From Mycobacterium sp. PO1 (GTDB lineage: Bacteria; Actinomycetota; Actinomycetes; Mycobacteriales; Mycobacteriaceae): a DNA stretch of 64,000 bases. Location: the NCBI RefSeq assembly GCF_017312405.1, contig NZ_BLTG01000045.1, positions 1 to 64,000 of the forward strand. The letters run 5' to 3'. The notes under the pieces are model-generated. The model had not been told where the DNA came from. It saw only the letters and a list, made by a program, of their open reading frames with translations, and did not search any database. The position numbers and the translations under genes are program-made. Shown here one piece after another: positions 1 through 9,880 of this stretch (position 1 is the first letter of the stretch; each line of letters begins with the position of its first letter).

Positions 1-2
1 GG

Positions 3-252
3 CCCACGGCGAAACACCAGTCGGCACCGGCCGGCACCGACTCGACGGCCGAGGTGCTCGCCACCCCCGCCACGGCGGAGAACTCCGTCACCTACACCGC
101 GCCACCGTCGCTGTTCGACAAAGTGGCCCTCGCGGGTCTGTATGTGCTGAAAGGCATTTCGAAGCTGATCGGCGTCGACCTCTACAGTGCCTTCGGCAAG
201 GCCATCACCAGCGACCGGCCGCCGTCGTTTCTGACCCGCGGCCTGCACGCCC
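3..252 (+). pseudogene. 5' fragment of first alpha/beta-hydrolase module, frameshifted, cut by left edge
   Basis: Frame 3 is open from the left edge and encodes a linker followed by TYTAPPSLFDKVALAG and FLTRGL, which matches the start of the second hydrolase module (APPSYSDRLV to LATLGL, about 905-1050). Homology then jumps to MARDTGATV in frame 1 at 253. About 47 residues present in the second module, including the HGGG oxyanion-hole motif, are missing, and the junction changes frame. The true N-terminus lies outside the window. I read this as a deletion that broke the original two-module gene. An assembly error at the junction is the alternative. Confidence 0.7.
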
Positions 253-1878
253 ATGGCCCGCGACACCGGCGCCACGGTGATCGTCCCGCTCTACCCGCTG
301 GCCACCACCGAGGCCGGATCGGCCACCAGGGTGGTGCCGGCGATGGCGCAATTCCTGTCCGACCGGATCTCCGAGTACGGCGCCGACAACGTCAGCGTCT
401 ACGCCGACTCTGCGGGCCCCATCCTGGCGCTCTCGGCGGTCCGCCAGCTCGTGCTCGCCGGCAAGCCGCTGCCCGCGAGCATGGTGTTGCTGTCGTTCGC
501 CCCGGATGCCACGCTGTCCAACCCCGCCCTCCGCGAGATCAACGATCCGGTCTTCGACCTCGATGATCTCGACTTCTACAACGACGCCGACAGGTGGACC
601 GCCGGGCTGGCGCTGACCGATCCGCTGATCAACGTCATGTCCTTCGAGGACGCCGTGCTGGCGGCGCTGCCGAGCACCACGATGTACGTCGGGTCACTCG
701 AATTCGCCTTGCCGGATATCCTTGCGCTGCAGCAGAAATGGTCGGCGGCCGGCGGCGCGGTGTCGACAGTGGTGGGGCAGAGCCAGATCCACGACTGGGC
801 GCTGGCAGGGTCGCCGAACTCCCAAGCCGCCACAGTGCGGCCCGACATCTACCGCCAACTCGGCCTCAACGGCGTCGCCGCGGGCCCGCGCACCGTCACC
901 ACCGCGCCGCCGTCCTACAGCGACCGGCTGGTCGCCGACACGCTGCGGTTCCTGCGCTGGTTCTCCGAGACCACCGGCATCAGCCTGTTCAGCGGCGTGG
1001 TCGGCAGTGTCACGACTACCGACCCGCCGGTGCTCGCCACTCTCGGATTGACAGTCACCGAGCGCGAGTTCAACGGCTGGACGGTGTGGGAGCTCGCGCC
1101 GCCGCAGCCCTCCGGTGAGTACGTCGTCGCGCTGCACGGCGGCGGTTTCGCCGCCGAGGCGAACATTCTGCACTGGTCGGACTACGGGCAGATGGCCCGC
1201 GACACCGGCGCCACCGTGCTGGTGCCGATCTACCCGCTGGCCCCGCCGTTGGGCACCGGCACGGCCACGACGCTGGTGCCGCCGATGGCCGACTATCTGT
1301 CGTTGCTCATCGACGAGCACGGGGTGGACAACGTCAGCGTGTACGGCGATTCGTCGGGCGGGTCGTTCGCCGTGCTCGCGGTGCAGGAGTTGATCCGCCG
1401 TTGCCGCGCCGCGATCAGCTGCGTGCTCACCGAGTCGCAACCCTCCCGGATGGTGCTGGTGTCCCCCGCCCTGCACATCACCTTGCGCACCCCCGAGGTC
1501 GAGGCGATCGACGACCCGATTCTGCCGCGCTGGGATCCCGACGAAATTCCCGGCTACAACGGCGAATTGGACATGGACGACTATCGGGTCAACCCGATCT
1601 CCAGCGACGACCTGACGGGGCTGCCGCCGACGGCGCTCTACATCGGCACCCAGGAACAGCTCTACCCGGGCGCGCTGGCGTTTCGGGACAAGCTGCTGGC
1701 CCAGGACCCCGACGCCGACTTCACCGTGATCATCGGTGACGGTCAGTTGCACGGGTGGGCGCTGGGCGGCCTCGTCATCAACTCCCAGGCGCCCATCTGG
1801 CGGTCCACCGTCTACCGGCAGCTGGGCCTGCTCCACGAGGTGAATTCGGCGCGAATTGCGACCGTGACCGTCGCATAA
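253..1878 (+). CDS. alpha/beta-hydrolase (HSL/lipase family), degenerate module plus intact module
   Basis: Two tandem alpha/beta-hydrolase modules of about 210 and 330 residues. The first (residues 1-210) lacks the oxyanion loop and has YADSAG in place of the nucleophile elbow. The second (211-541) has HGGG at 295-298, GDSSGG with the likely nucleophile Ser367, and a C-terminal GDGQLHGWALGG supplying the histidine. These are marks of the hormone-sensitive-lipase-type esterases common in mycobacteria. The substrate is unknown, probably an acyl ester. The ATG at 253 is only the first start after the frame break, so the real gene probably began left of the window and this reading frame may be a disrupted gene. 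Little selection seems to remain on module one, while module two looks intact. Confidence 0.65.
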   Translation: MARDTGATVIVPLYPLATTEAGSATRVVPAMAQFLSDRISEYGADNVSVYADSAGPILALSAVRQLVLAGKPLPASMVLLSFAPDATLSNPALREINDPVFDLDDLDFYNDADRWTAGLALTDPLINVMSFEDAVLAALPSTTMYVGSLEFALPDILALQQKWSAAGGAVSTVVGQSQIHDWALAGSPNSQAATVRPDIYRQLGLNGVAAGPRTVTTAPPSYSDRLVADTLRFLRWFSETTGISLFSGVVGSVTTTDPPVLATLGLTVTEREFNGWTVWELAPPQPSGEYVVALHGGGFAAEANILHWSDYGQMARDTGATVLVPIYPLAPPLGTGTATTLVPPMADYLSLLIDEHGVDNVSVYGDSSGGSFAVLAVQELIRRCRAAISCVLTESQPSRMVLVSPALHITLRTPEVEAIDDPILPRWDPDEIPGYNGELDMDDYRVNPISSDDLTGLPPTALYIGTQEQLYPGALAFRDKLLAQDPDADFTVIIGDGQLHGWALGGLVINSQAPIWRSTVYRQLGLLHEVNSARIATVTVA

Positions 1879-1904
1879 CGCGCCCGATTTGCAGTCCGGC
1901 GTCC

Positions 1905-1910
1905 TAGGCT
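1905..1910 (+). promoter_or_regulatory. -10 box TAGGCT for a leaderless arylsulfatase transcript
   Basis: TAGGCT fits the mycobacterial TANNNT -10 pattern and ends 6 bases before the ATG at 1917. No Shine-Dalgarno sequence is visible. Transcription would start at or next to the start codon. Confidence 0.45.
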
Positions 1911-1916
1911 CGGCGC

Positions 1917-4283
1917 ATGAGCCTGACGGAATACCCGCCCGGAACCACATTTCCGGGCCGGATCGGTCGCACGATCGGCGACTCCGATCCGGCGTGGCCG
2001 ACCCCCAACCGCGCGCGACCGGACGCCCCGAACGTCGTCTACATCGTGCTCGACGACACCGGTTACGGACAGTTCGGTTGCTACGGATCGCCGATCAACA
2101 CCCCCAACCTGGACCGGCTCGCGCAGAACGGGTTGCTCTACACGAACATGCACACCACGGCGCTGTGTTCGCCGTCGCGGTCGTGCATGCTGACCGGGCG
2201 CAACCACCATTCCAACGGCATGGCGTGCATCACCGAGGGCTCGACCGGCTATCCGGGCTCCAACGGGGCCATCCCGTTCGAGAACGGGTTCCTCTCGGAG
2301 ATGTTGCTGCCGCACGGCTACGCAACCTACTGCGTGGGCAAATGGCACCTGACCCCGGCCGAGCAGATCAGCGCCGCGGGCCCTTATGACCGGTGGCCGC
2401 TGGGCCGCGGCTTCGAGCGCTACTACGGCTTCCTCGGCGGGGACACCCATCAGTACTATCCCGACCTGGTCTTCGACAATCACCAGGTGGAGCCGCCGAA
2501 GACGCCCGAGGACGGCTATCACCTGACCGAGGATCTCACCGATCGGGCGATCAGCTTCATCGCCGACCTCAAGCAGGTCGCGCCGGAGAAGCCGTTCTTC
2601 CTGTACTTCGCCACCGGCGCCAACCACGCCCCCCACCAGGCACCGCCGGAATGGGCGGCGAAATACCGCGGCAAGTTCGACGATGGCTGGGACGCCTACC
2701 GGGAGAGGGTCTTTGCGCGCCAGAAGGAGCTCGGCATCGTGGCCCCGGATGCTCAGCTTTCCCCGCACGACCCTGACGTGCAGCGCTGGGATGAACTGTC
2801 CGACGACGAGCGTCGGCTCTATGCGCGGATGATGGAGGTGTTCGCCGGGTTCTTCGAGCACACCGACCACCAGATCGGCCGCCTGCTGGATTACCTGGAG
2901 AAGTCCGGTCAGCTGGACAACACGATGGTGATGGTGATTTCCGACAACGGGGCCAGCGCCGAAGGCGGTCCCCACGGTTCGGTCAACGAGAACAAGTTCT
3001 TCAACAACGTGCCCGACGATCTCGAGCAGAATCTGGCGGCCATCGACGAACTCGGCGGACCCGAGCACTTCAACCACTATCCGTGGGGTTGGACCTTCGC
3101 CGGCAACACGCCGTTCCGGCGGTGGAAGCGCGAGACCTACCGCGGCGGGGTGGCCGACGGGTTCCTCGTGCACTGGCCGGCCGGCATCAGCGCCAAGGGT
3201 GAAGTGCGACACCAGTACGGCCATGTCATCGACATGGTGCCCACGGTGCTCGAGTCGCTGGGCATCGATCCGCCGACCGCGGTTCGCGGGGTGACCCAGT
3301 CCCCGATCCAGGGGGTCAGCCTGGCGCACACCTTCGACGATGCCGACGCCCCGTCGAAGCATCACACGCAGTACTTCGAGATGTTCGCCCACCGCTCGAT
3401 CTATCACGACGGCTGGCGCGCGGTGTGCCCGTTCCCCGGCACCTCCTTCGCCGAGGCGGGAGTCAGCTTCGGCATGCTCGAATTGACCGAGGAGAAGCTG
3501 CGCGAACTCGACGCGACGGGCTGGGAGCTCTACCACGTCGAGGTCGACCCGACCGAGACCCAGGATCTGGCCGCGCAGGAACGTCCACGCCTGATCGAGA
3601 TGATCGCGTTGTGGTACACCGAGGCCGGTAAATACAACGTGCTGCCGTTGGACAGCCGCGGCACGATGCGTTTCGCCGATCCGCGCCCGCAGATCGCTGC
3701 GCCGCGCGACACCTACGTGTATCGGCCTGACACGCAGGTGGTTCCGGAGAACGTGGCGGCCAAGGTGCTCAACCGGGCGCACAGCGTCACCGCGCAGGTG
3801 GAGCTGGCCGACGGGGACGAGGGGGTGGTGGTCTGCCACGGCAGCAACACCGGCGGCTACACCCTGTTCATCCAGGACGGGTTGCTGCACTACGTGCACA
3901 ACTACGTCGGCGTCGAGGAGTTCAGCGTGAGCTCCACCGATCCGGTGGGCGTCGGGAAACATACGCTGCGTTACGAATTCGAGCCGACCGGGCTGCCGGA
4001 CTTTGTGTCCGGCAAGGGCACGCCCGGCCATGCGCGGCTGCTGGTCGACGGTACCGTGGTCGGCGAGGCCGACTTCCCGGTGACCATTCCGCTGGCGATC
4101 GGCATCGGTGGCGGCCTCGTGGTGGGGCGCAACGCCGGTTCCCCGATCACCCGGCGCTATACCTCGCCGTTCCCGTTCACCGGCCACGTCGAGGAGGTCA
4201 CCGTCAGCACCGCAAGCCCGGAGCATGCCGACGCGGACGAACAGAAGCGCGCCGAGGCCCGCATCGCCATGGCCCGTCAATGA
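1917..4283 (+). CDS. arylsulfatase, large mycobacterial type
   Basis: Sulfatase of the alkaline-phosphatase superfamily, hydrolysing sulfate esters. The signature C-S-P-S-R begins at Cys84 (LCSPSRSCMLTGRN), the residue that a formylglycine-generating enzyme oxidises. Metal ligands are visible in IVLDDTGYG near residue 45 and in ISDNGAS near 345. At 788 residues it has the length I recall for the mycobacterial AtsA/AtsD proteins, with a C-terminal beta-rich region after residue 580. I see no signal peptide, so it is probably cytoplasmic. It stands alone, transcribed toward the convergent lipoprotein/sahH unit. Which ats paralogue it is cannot be decided from sequence alone. Confidence 0.92.
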   Translation: MSLTEYPPGTTFPGRIGRTIGDSDPAWPTPNRARPDAPNVVYIVLDDTGYGQFGCYGSPINTPNLDRLAQNGLLYTNMHTTALCSPSRSCMLTGRNHHSNGMACITEGSTGYPGSNGAIPFENGFLSEMLLPHGYATYCVGKWHLTPAEQISAAGPYDRWPLGRGFERYYGFLGGDTHQYYPDLVFDNHQVEPPKTPEDGYHLTEDLTDRAISFIADLKQVAPEKPFFLYFATGANHAPHQAPPEWAAKYRGKFDDGWDAYRERVFARQKELGIVAPDAQLSPHDPDVQRWDELSDDERRLYARMMEVFAGFFEHTDHQIGRLLDYLEKSGQLDNTMVMVISDNGASAEGGPHGSVNENKFFNNVPDDLEQNLAAIDELGGPEHFNHYPWGWTFAGNTPFRRWKRETYRGGVADGFLVHWPAGISAKGEVRHQYGHVIDMVPTVLESLGIDPPTAVRGVTQSPIQGVSLAHTFDDADAPSKHHTQYFEMFAHRSIYHDGWRAVCPFPGTSFAEAGVSFGMLELTEEKLRELDATGWELYHVEVDPTETQDLAAQERPRLIEMIALWYTEAGKYNVLPLDSRGTMRFADPRPQIAAPRDTYVYRPDTQVVPENVAAKVLNRAHSVTAQVELADGDEGVVVCHGSNTGGYTLFIQDGLLHYVHNYVGVEEFSVSSTDPVGVGKHTLRYEFEPTGLPDFVSGKGTPGHARLLVDGTVVGEADFPVTIPLAIGIGGGLVVGRNAGSPITRRYTSPFPFTGHVEEVTVSTASPEHADADEQKRAEARIAMARQ

Positions 4284-4325
4284 TTTCGGCGTGATCGTCG
4301 CTCAGCGCGGACACCGACGCCGCCG

Positions 4326-4850
4326 TCACTCCGGAGCGGCGCCCATCGTGTAGGACTGCAGCACCACGGCGTCGTGGGTGTCGTCGAGAAACACCCGGGT
4401 GCTCTTGCCTTCCCCGCCGAACGCCATGTTCAGTTCGACGCCGCTGCGGAACGGTCCCGGTGGCAGCTCGGGCTCGAGCACCGCCTGCACGGCGGGTTCC
4501 TGGCCGCGCGCCTCGGTGGGGTGCTCGGCGACGAGGCGGTCCATCGTCTGCGGGGACACCTGGGCAACGGCGTCGATCCACACCACCTTCACCCGGGAGC
4601 CTTCGGCGACGCGGCTGTTGTCCCACATGATCCACGACGCCGACTCGGGTTCGCCGAGTAGGGGGAACATCTCGGCCAGCGGCGCGGTGTCGTGACGCAC
4701 CTCGAGCGCAGGCGCCGTACTGGTTTCCGAATCCTCCTGCGCGCCTTGGCCACAGGCACTCAACATGAGCGCTGCGGCCAGCACCGACGCAAATCGGGCG
4801 CGCACGCCGACCGCGGTGGTCGTGGTGCGCGCCCGATTCATCGAGACCAT
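4326..4850 (-). CDS. putative lipoprotein downstream of sahH
   Basis: 174 residues from the ATG at 4850, which directly follows the sahH stop (TGA-C-ATG); an ATG at 4841 is an alternative. The N-terminus MVSMNRARTTTTAVGV leads into a hydrophobic stretch and the lipobox LSAC, predicting a diacylglyceryl-cysteine anchor and an extracytoplasmic mature part of about 140 residues. The mature part has no motif I recognise. It is almost certainly translated from the sahH message. Starts further upstream would run into sahH coding sequence and are less likely. Confidence 0.7.
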   Translation of the reverse strand: MVSMNRARTTTTAVGVRARFASVLAAALMLSACGQGAQEDSETSTAPALEVRHDTAPLAEMFPLLGEPESASWIMWDNSRVAEGSRVKVVWIDAVAQVSPQTMDRLVAEHPTEARGQEPAVQAVLEPELPPGPFRSGVELNMAFGGEGKSTRVFLDDTHDAVVLQSYTMGAAPE

Positions 4851-4851
4851 G

Positions 4852-6315
<1,464 letters not shown>

Positions 6316-6434
6316 ATAGAGCCCCTTTTTGTCGTTCGTCGATGCTGGTGTCGCAGCTCATCAGCGACACCCATGCGGACACGGACACCCATAGCCTGCG
6401 GGCTCGCGGGACAGGCGCTGAGGCGCTCTGCCGG

Positions 6435-7067
6435 CTAAGCGGTATCTATGACACCGTACCGTTCGGCGAACGGTGACATCAGCCGGGCCAGATCGCGTGC
6501 GACGTCGTGGTCGGCTTCCGGGGGCATCGAGACGTAGCTCATCGCCAGCCGCACGATGGCGCGGGCCAGCACGCCGGCGTCTTCCTGGCTGCACCGCACC
6601 CAGCTGGCCATGAACGATTCGGTCAGCCGCGCCGAGCAGTGGTTGATGATCGGCGCGCTGTCGGTGGTGATGATCTGGAGCAGGTCGGGCTTGGAGCCGC
6701 CGGTCAGCAACGAGATCACCAGCGGGTCGGCGGCCGACTCGGCGAAGAAATCGCGGAATCCCTGCAGGAAGGCGGCGTAGACGTCGCCGATGTTGTCGTT
6801 GATCGCGTCGTGGATCTGGTCGACGAGCCGGTCGGCCAGCCGCAGCGCGTAGCCCTGGGCCAGGCCCTGCCGGGAGCCGAACTCGTTGTAGATGGTCTGG
6901 CGGCTGATACCGGCGGCGCGCGCCACATCGGACAGCGTGATCGACGACCAGTCGCGGTTGAGCAGCAGTTCACGCATGCCGTCGAGGATGGAGTCGCGCA
7001 GCAGTACCCGGGACGCTTCGGCGTAGGGCACGCGCTGCGCGACTCGTCGATTCGGGGCGCTGCTCAC
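6435..7067 (-). CDS. TetR-family regulator of the alkB-rubredoxin operon
   Basis: 210 residues from the GTG at 7067. The helix-turn-helix is LSDVARAAGISRQTIYNEFG near residues 45-64, followed by a helical ligand-binding domain. It ends the alkB-rubA-rubB transcription unit, the position of Rv3249c in M. tuberculosis, so it probably represses that operon in response to alkanes or their oxidised products. An alternative GTG at 7145 overlaps the rubB stop as GTGA and would add 26 residues; I prefer 7067 because the length matches the family. A palindrome upstream of alkB (8909-8926) is its likely binding site. Confidence 0.88.
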   Translation of the reverse strand: MSSAPNRRVAQRVPYAEASRVLLRDSILDGMRELLLNRDWSSITLSDVARAAGISRQTIYNEFGSRQGLAQGYALRLADRLVDQIHDAINDNIGDVYAAFLQGFRDFFAESAADPLVISLLTGGSKPDLLQIITTDSAPIINHCSARLTESFMASWVRCSQEDAGVLARAIVRLAMSYVSMPPEADHDVARDLARLMSPFAERYGVIDTA

Positions 7068-7141
7068 ACGCGCGACAATATCGCTTCTCGGTGCCGCGCC
7101 GAGTGAGGCGAGCCGCCCCGTGACGACCCCCGCCCACGCGG

Positions 7142-7330
7142 TCACGGCCGTACGACCTCCACCATCTCGAAGTCCGACTTCGCCGCACCGCAGTCCGGGC
7201 AGCTCCAGTCCTCGGGGATGTCGTCCCAGCGGGTGCCCGGGGCGATGCCGTCCTCGGGCCATCCCTTGGCTTCGTCGTACTCGAAGCCGCACTGCACGCA
7301 GACGAACAGTTTGTAGTCGTTGTCACTCAT
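7142..7330 (-). CDS. rubB: rubredoxin (second of the operon)
   Basis: 62-residue iron protein with the paired motifs C-V-Q-C-G and C-P-D-C-G that hold a single Fe(SCys)4 centre, plus the typical [18 protein letters not shown] core. It carries electrons from a rubredoxin reductase to AlkB. AAAGGAAAA precedes the ATG as ribosome-binding site. It is separated from rubA by a strong hairpin (7356-7418), unlike the tight joints elsewhere in this operon. No reductase gene is in the window. Confidence 0.95.
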   Translation of the reverse strand: MSDNDYKLFVCVQCGFEYDEAKGWPEDGIAPGTRWDDIPEDWSCPDCGAAKSDFEMVEVVRP

Positions 7331-7355
7331 CTCGACGTTTTCCTTTCTCAGATTG

Positions 7356-7418
7356 CGTTGAGGCTGCGCCCACGGCGGCCGCTACTCGCACTTTGTCGCC
7401 GTGGGCGCATTCTCAACG
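7356..7418. repeat. dispersed hairpin, 22-base arms, CTACTCGCACTTT loop (copy 1)
   Basis: Arms 7356-7377 and 7397-7418 are complementary at 20 of 22 positions and enclose a 19-base loop containing CTACTCGCACTTT. The right arm covers the rubA stop codon. A second copy lies at 38606-38668. It could attenuate or terminate transcription between rubA and rubB, or protect mRNA ends. Confidence 0.85.
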
Positions 7419-7583
7419 TTGTAGAGCGGGTTCGAAGTCGACCTTCTCGAGTACTGCGCAGTCCGGGCAGCACCAGTCGTCGGGCACGTCCTCCCACGGC
7501 GTCCCGGCCGGGAAGCCCTCCCGGGGCTCGCCCTTGGACTCGTCGTAGACGTAGTCGCAGCCGGGACAGCGGTAGGCACTCAT
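7413..7583 (-). CDS. rubA: rubredoxin (first of the operon)
   Basis: 56 residues beginning MSAYRCPGCDYVYDESKGEP, with C-P-G-C and C-P-D-C iron-ligand motifs. Its ATG overlaps the alkB stop as ATGA (7580-7583), so the two are translationally coupled. Like RubB it should deliver electrons to alkane hydroxylase. The two rubredoxins differ in sequence, as is usual where AlkG1- and AlkG2-type forms sit side by side; which one supports AlkB cannot be read here. Confidence 0.93.
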   Translation of the reverse strand: MSAYRCPGCDYVYDESKGEPREGFPAGTPWEDVPDDWCCPDCAVLEKVDFEPALQR

Positions 7584-8836
7584 CGGGCCGCCTCGGTGTT
7601 GCTCTGCTCCTCGCGCGAGCGCTCGTCGGTGCCGTAGCGGGCCAGCACTTTGTCGCGCACCCGCGGGTGGATGTTCACCCGGGTGATGTCGCCGTCGTAG
7701 TGCTCGAGCACCCGGTGGTCCATCACCTTGCGCCACAGCGGCGGGAAGTACGTCAGCGCGATCATCGACGCGTATCCACTGGGCAGGTTCGGCGCGCCGT
7801 CCATGCTGCGCAGCGTCTGGTAGCGCCGGGTCGGGTTGGCGTGGTGGTCGCTGTGGCGCTGCAGGTGGTACAGGAACAGGTTGGTCACGATGTGATCGGA
7901 GTTCCAGCTGTGCACCGGCGCGCACCGTTCGTAGCGGCCGCTGTCCATCTTCTGCCGCAGCAGTCCGTAGTGCTCCAGGTAGTTCACCGTCTCCAGCAGC
8001 GTGAACCCGAAGACCGCCGAGATCAGGATGTAGGGGATCAACGCCCAGCCGAACACCGCGATCAGCACGCCGTAGAGCAGCGCCGACATCGCCCAGGCGT
8101 TGAGCACGTCGTTGGACGGATGCCACTTGCTCTTGCCGGCGCGCTCCAACCGCTTGGCCTCGATCTCCCAGGCCGAGCGCAGGCTGCCGAACACGCTGCG
8201 CGGCAGGAACTCCCAGAACGTCTCACCGAAACGGGCCGACGCCGGATCCTCCGGGGTGGCGACGCGCACGTGGTGGCCGCGGTTGTGCTCGATGTAGAAG
8301 TGCCCGTAGCAGGTCTGGGCCAGCGTGATCTTCGACAGCCAGCGCTCCAGCGAATCCTTCTTGTGCCCCATCTCGTGCGCGGTGTTGATGCCCACGCCGC
8401 CGAGCACGCCCACCGACAGCGCCAGGCCGATCTTGGCCGGCCAGCCCAGCCCGCCGTCGAAGCCGAGCCAGCTCAGATTCGATGCGGTGAACAGGTAGGC
8501 GCCGAAGATGACGCTGGCGTACTGGAACGGGATGTAGATGTAGGTGCAGTAGCGGTAGTACTTGTCGTTCTCCAGCCGCTCCATCAGTTCGTCGGGCGGG
8601 TTCTGCCCGTCGGGGCCGAACTTCAGGTCCAGGCTGGGCAGCAGGATGTAGACCAGGATCGGACCGATCCAGAACGGCGCCTGCGCCGCGGCGTGCCAGC
8701 CGAACTGGTTGAGCCCCCAGATCAGCGGCAGCATCACGAACAGCGCCGTGGGCGGGATCAGACCCATCAGCCACAGATAGCGCTTCTTGTCGCGCCAGTT
8801 CTCGATGTCGATCGCCGGCATGTCTTGCGTGGTCAC
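7580..8836 (-). CDS. alkB: alkane 1-monooxygenase
   Basis: Integral-membrane non-haem di-iron enzyme that hydroxylates the terminal carbon of n-alkanes. 418 residues from the GTG at 8836, chosen for the AGGAGG just upstream and because earlier starts would lie before the promoter. The iron-binding histidine boxes are HEMGH at 154-158, EHNRGHH at 183-189 and HSDHH at 328-332, with HYG at 289-291. Six hydrophobic segments flank them. It leads the operon alkB-rubA-rubB-TetR. The TetR gene at the end and an operator at the promoter suggest substrate induction. Confidence 0.96.
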   Translation of the reverse strand: MTTQDMPAIDIENWRDKKRYLWLMGLIPPTALFVMLPLIWGLNQFGWHAAAQAPFWIGPILVYILLPSLDLKFGPDGQNPPDELMERLENDKYYRYCTYIYIPFQYASVIFGAYLFTASNLSWLGFDGGLGWPAKIGLALSVGVLGGVGINTAHEMGHKKDSLERWLSKITLAQTCYGHFYIEHNRGHHVRVATPEDPASARFGETFWEFLPRSVFGSLRSAWEIEAKRLERAGKSKWHPSNDVLNAWAMSALLYGVLIAVFGWALIPYILISAVFGFTLLETVNYLEHYGLLRQKMDSGRYERCAPVHSWNSDHIVTNLFLYHLQRHSDHHANPTRRYQTLRSMDGAPNLPSGYASMIALTYFPPLWRKVMDHRVLEHYDGDITRVNIHPRVRDKVLARYGTDERSREEQSNTEAAR

Positions 8837-8878
8837 TCGATGCCTCCTTGCTGTGAGTGCAGTCACCTCGTGCCGTTG

Positions 8879-8907
8879 ACTATAGAGCCTGTTTTGTCGC
8901 GTGTCTA
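8879..8907 (-). promoter_or_regulatory. alkB promoter (-35 TAGACA, 17-base spacer, -10 TATAGT)
   Basis: On the minus strand TAGACA (8907-8902) and TATAGT (8884-8879) are 17 bases apart, a good sigma-A type promoter about 43 bases before the alkB GTG. The AT-rich patch stands out in this GC-rich sequence. Confidence 0.65.
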
Positions 8908-8908
8908 T

Positions 8909-8926
8909 ACAAAGCAGCTCTTTTGT
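8909..8926. promoter_or_regulatory. candidate TetR operator upstream of alkB
   Basis: ACAAAGCAGCTCTTTTGT is an 18-base near-palindrome one base from the -35 box of alkB. A related half-site (AGCCTGTTTTGT, 8886-8897) lies inside the promoter spacer. The likely ligand is the TetR protein encoded at the end of the operon. Confidence 0.5.
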
Positions 8927-8941
8927 AAAGCTCGCCGTGGT

Positions 8942-8990
8942 GAATCGGGCGCGCAATGCGACAGCAGCGGTGCTTCAGCGCGCCGAAATC
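8942..8990. repeat. dispersed GCGCGC-arm hairpin at the DUF559 stop codon (copy 2)
   Basis: Arms GAATCGGGCGCGC and GCGCGCCGAAATC enclose ATGCGACAGCAGCGGTGCTT. The same element, slightly changed, is at 9881-9933, at the other end of the same gene, and a degenerate one is at 1843-1892. It lies at a 3' gene end and probably acts as a terminator or 3' stabiliser. Confidence 0.6.
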
Positions 8991-9838
8991 GCCGAGCGGA
9001 TCAGCGCGATGACCCGGTCCGGATAGGCGGTGAGGTCCAGCCAGGTGAACCTCAGCACCTGCCAACCCAGCAGGACGAGGTCGTTCTGCCGCTGACGATC
9101 GATCTGAAACGCGTCTGCGTCGCTGTGAAACGCGAACCCGTCCACCTCGATCGCGACCTTCTGCGCCGCGAACCCGACGTCGACCCGATAACCGCCGACC
9201 CGATAATTGGCCTTCCACCCGCCGATACCGGCCTCCCGTAGCAGTTGATGCAGAATCCGCTCTGCCACCGAGTGGGCTCCCCCGGCTGCGGCTTGTAACA
9301 GCAGCCGAGACCGCGGCGCACCGGTGCGACCCTTGTTGCGCAGATGGGTGCGCCAGAGGCCGGGGAGGTCGACGTGGCGTTGTTGCAGTGCGGTGTCGAG
9401 CAATTTCGCCCCGCCTCCGCGCTGCGCGGCGGCTTCCACGACGGTCAAGCTCAGCGACGTCACCCGCATGCCCTTGAGCTCGATGACGTCGCAGCGCTGC
9501 AGGTCACGGCGACGGACCCGGGTGTCCTCATGGCGTCGGCCGTGGCTGTCGCGCGGCACCGTGACCTCGACGATGTCAGGGGCGAACCGGGTCAGGCCAT
9601 GCCATGAGGCCGCGGTCAGGCCGCTGGCGGCGGCCTGTGACCCGTGCCCCCACACCGCCGCGCGGATGCGGGCCGCGTCCGAGAACGGACGGTCGTCGAC
9701 GAAGTACACGCCTCGGCCGCAGCGGCGCCACTGGCCGGATTGCACGCGACGTTGCACGCTGCGTCGACTCAGTCCCGCGGCCCGAGCCTGCTCGGAGGTG
9801 ATGACTCCGTCCTGGCGCCGCAGATAGTCGCTGAGCAT
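8975..9838 (-). CDS. AbiEi-like HTH / DUF559 nuclease-fold protein
   Basis: 287 residues. The N-terminal 60 (MLSDYLRRQDGVITSEQARA, then LSRRSVQRRV) is a winged-helix module of the kind seen in AbiEi-type antitoxins. The C-terminal 100 residues form a DUF559/Vsr-like PD-(D/E)XK fold: YRVDVGFAAQKVAIEVDGFAFH supplies the D and ExD-type acidic residues, followed by RQNDLVLLGWQVLRFTW. Such proteins are numerous in mycobacteria and their function is unsettled; DNA binding or cleavage is inference. The gene has hairpins of one family at both ends. No AbiEii-type toxin partner is adjacent. Confidence 0.7.
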   Translation of the reverse strand: MLSDYLRRQDGVITSEQARAAGLSRRSVQRRVQSGQWRRCGRGVYFVDDRPFSDAARIRAAVWGHGSQAAASGLTAASWHGLTRFAPDIVEVTVPRDSHGRRHEDTRVRRRDLQRCDVIELKGMRVTSLSLTVVEAAAQRGGGAKLLDTALQQRHVDLPGLWRTHLRNKGRTGAPRSRLLLQAAAGGAHSVAERILHQLLREAGIGGWKANYRVGGYRVDVGFAAQKVAIEVDGFAFHSDADAFQIDRQRQNDLVLLGWQVLRFTWLDLTAYPDRVIALIRSAISAR

Positions 9839-9880
9839 GCCCGGTGTGACGCACCGCAGCCCGCCACGGTTCCACCGACG

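Noticed and set aside
1812..4280. An 822-codon minus-strand open frame across the arylsulfatase
   Set aside because: Composition is that of a shadow frame (His/Arg/Val/Gly-rich, no domain), and the plus strand carries a complete sulfatase.
6316..6434. SAH riboswitch before sahH
   Set aside because: The leader does not show the pairing pattern I know for that aptamer, and a plain ribosome-binding site is present.
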